This document shows positions 6,707-7,892 of a DNA stretch of 7,892 nucleotides, in pieces; positions within the stretch are counted from its first letter, which is position 1, and every line of letters starts with the position of its first letter. A model generated the notes under the pieces. That model searched no databases. It saw only the letters and a list, made by a program, of their open reading frames with translations, and had not been told where the DNA came from. This DNA is from Thermotogaceae bacterium (GTDB lineage Bacteria; Thermotogota; Thermotogae; B21-G9; HyVt-16), in assembly GCA_011043375.1 (NCBI GenBank), contig DQYP01000166.1, positions 1 to 7,892 of the forward strand, written 5' to 3'. The position numbers and the translations under genes were made by a program.

Positions 6707-7573
6707 ATGAAAGTTGATCGAAGATTCAAAATAGGTGCTCATATGCCTGTTTCTAAAGGTTTCTATAAAGTGCCGTACGAAACGAAGGAAATAGGTGGAA
6801 ATTCTTTTCAGATATTTAACCACAGTCCACGGACCTGGAAATGTTCTTGGCCAAATGATAAAGAAATAACCAAGTTCAAAAACTCAATGAGAGATTGTCA
6901 AATAAATTTCGATAATGCTTTTGTTCATTCCGGCTATTTGGTGAATCTTGCGAGCCCAAAAGATGACGTGTGGGAAAAATCAATAAGGTTGTTGATTGAA
7001 GAAATCAAAACATGTGAACTCTTGGGATTGAAATATTTGAATATTCATCCAGGAAGTCATTTAGGTGAAGGCGAAGAATATGGTCTGAAAAGGATAATAA
7101 CTGCTTTGAACAGAGTATTCAAAGTGGTGGAGAACAGTGATGTGATTATTCTGTTGGAAAATGTTTCACCCAAAGGCGGAAATATAGGCTATAAGTTTGA
7201 GCATTTAGGTTACATAATGTCTGAATTTAAAGGTAAAGTTGCAATAACGTACGATACTTGTCATGGATTCGATGCTGGTTATGATATAACGACTCATCTG
7301 GGGATGAAAAAATTGATCGAAGAAATAGAACAGACGGTTAGGATCGAAAACATAAAGATGATTCACTTGAATGATTCCAAGTATCCTCTGGCTTCTGCAA
7401 AAGATAGGCATGAAAATATTGGAAAAGGTTATATAGGAATAAATGGATTTAGAAATTTTCTCTCGTTCGAAGAATTTCAAAATATTCCGTTGATTTTAGA
7501 AACCCCAGGTTCTAACCTTGAACATGCAGAGGATATCAGAATCTTACAAACTGAAATATTAAACAAAATATGA
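6707..7573 (+). CDS. nfo: Deoxyribonuclease IV (endonuclease IV, AP endonuclease)
   Basis: A complete 288-residue protein, matching the usual 280-290 of the family. Nfo cuts the backbone 5' of abasic sites and cleans blocked 3' ends in base-excision repair, using three zinc ions in a TIM barrel. All nine metal ligands known from the E. coli enzyme can be placed: His74 (VHSGY), His114 (NIHPGSH), Glu151 (LLENV), Asp183 and His186 (YDTCHGFDAGYD), His220 (MIHLND), Asp233 and His235 (KDRHENIG) and Glu265 (LILETPG). The N-terminal IGAHMPVSKG is also typical. An active enzyme is expected. The ATG follows GGGAG (6695-6699) by 7 bases and the gene begins 14 bases after the nitrilase-fold gene. It ends 18 bases before the next start, so co-transcription is likely. 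Confidence 0.98.
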   Translation: MKVDRRFKIGAHMPVSKGFYKVPYETKEIGGNSFQIFNHSPRTWKCSWPNDKEITKFKNSMRDCQINFDNAFVHSGYLVNLASPKDDVWEKSIRLLIEEIKTCELLGLKYLNIHPGSHLGEGEEYGLKRIITALNRVFKVVENSDVIILLENVSPKGGNIGYKFEHLGYIMSEFKGKVAITYDTCHGFDAGYDITTHLGMKKLIEEIEQTVRIENIKMIHLNDSKYPLASAKDRHENIGKGYIGINGFRNFLSFEEFQNIPLILETPGSNLEHAEDIRILQTEILNKI

Positions 7574-7576
7574 CAC

Positions 7577-7585
7577 AAGGAGATC
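7577..7585 (+). promoter_or_regulatory. Shine-Dalgarno site of the RqcH/NFACT gene
   Basis: AAGGAGATC lies in the 18-base gap after nfo, 6 bases before ATG 7592. It supports that start, whose product begins MPFDGLTL as expected for the NFACT N-terminus. Confidence 0.75.
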
Positions 7586-7591
7586 AACGAT

Positions 7592-7892
7592 ATGCCTTTC
7601 GATGGATTAACATTGAAAAAACTCATGAAGCATCTCAAGGATATAAAAGGTACTGTTTTGAGACAAATATATCAACCTCGAAAAAATGAGTACTATTTTC
7701 AATTTAGTGACTTTCTTCTGAGAGTATCATTGAAACCAGAATTTTCCTTTGTTTCGATATCGGAAAAGTTTTGGGATGAATTACCTTACCCATCGAATTT
7801 TGTGATGCTTTTGAGAAGTCAGGTAAAAAGTGCGCGTGTAATGGATATTTTTCAACTGGATTTTGATAGGGTTCTTGTGATGGATTTAAAGA
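7592..7892 (+). CDS. rqcH: RqcH / NFACT family ribosome-associated quality control protein, N-terminal part (partial)
   Basis: The first 100 residues of a gene that runs off the right edge; family members are typically around 550-600 residues. MPFDGLTLKKLMKHLK at the start, IYQPRKNEYYF (26-36) and PSNFVMLLRSQV (67-78) match the NFACT-N domain formerly annotated as fibronectin-binding protein A. Asp92-Arg93 in LDFDRVLVM corresponds to the DR motif (Asp97-Arg98 in Bacillus subtilis RqcH) needed for its activity, so a working protein is likely. RqcH binds 50S subunits carrying stalled nascent chains and recruits tRNA(Ala) to add C-terminal alanine tails that mark the chain for degradation. The coiled-coil and NFACT-R parts lie outside the window, so intactness cannot be judged. 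Older annotations calling this family an adhesin are less consistent with its position beside housekeeping genes. Confidence 0.9.
   Translation, partial: MPFDGLTLKKLMKHLKDIKGTVLRQIYQPRKNEYYFQFSDFLLRVSLKPEFSFVSISEKFWDELPYPSNFVMLLRSQVKSARVMDIFQLDFDRVLVMDLK

Overview
The window reads as one co-oriented, tightly packed gene string on the + strand: nine protein genes, two of them cut by the window edges. Gaps are 2 to 18 bases or short overlaps, nearly every start has a strong purine-rich Shine-Dalgarno sequence, and there is no RNA gene, mobile element, CRISPR array or convincing terminator. The DNA is AT-rich, and the coding strand is purine-rich with heavy use of AGA/AGG and ATA codons, as in many thermophiles. 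The DUF151 protein closely resembles Thermotoga maritima TM0160, and the archaeal-type radical SAM protein (COG1031-like) also occurs in that group. I therefore infer a member of the Thermotogota, without naming a genus.

Layout: the 3' end of gatA (1-180) and complete gatB (194-1651) encode two subunits of the tRNA-dependent amidotransferase GatCAB. They are followed by an RlmI-type PUA/SAM 5-methylcytosine rRNA methyltransferase (1666-2844) and a radical SAM protein with an unusual CX5CX2C cluster motif and a C-terminal helix-hairpin-helix (2841-4484). Next come a PlsC-type 1-acylglycerol-3-phosphate acyltransferase (4500-5282), a DUF151 'bifunctional nuclease' family protein starting inside plsC (5248-5784), a carbon-nitrogen-hydrolase-fold protein that appears to have lost its catalytic Glu and Cys (5787-6692), endonuclease IV (6707-7573) and the start of an RqcH/NFACT gene (7592 to the right edge).

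How the genes fit together: most have housekeeping roles in translation (Gln/Asn-tRNA formation, rRNA methylation, rescue of stalled nascent chains by RqcH) or nucleic-acid maintenance (Nfo, possibly DUF151), with one phospholipid gene among them. Tight spacing suggests co-transcription from a promoter upstream of the window. I see no evidence of a defence system or other dedicated new system. The two proteins most worth study are the apparent nitrilase-fold pseudoenzyme, which has a highly basic N-terminal extension, and the functionally unassigned radical SAM/HhH protein.
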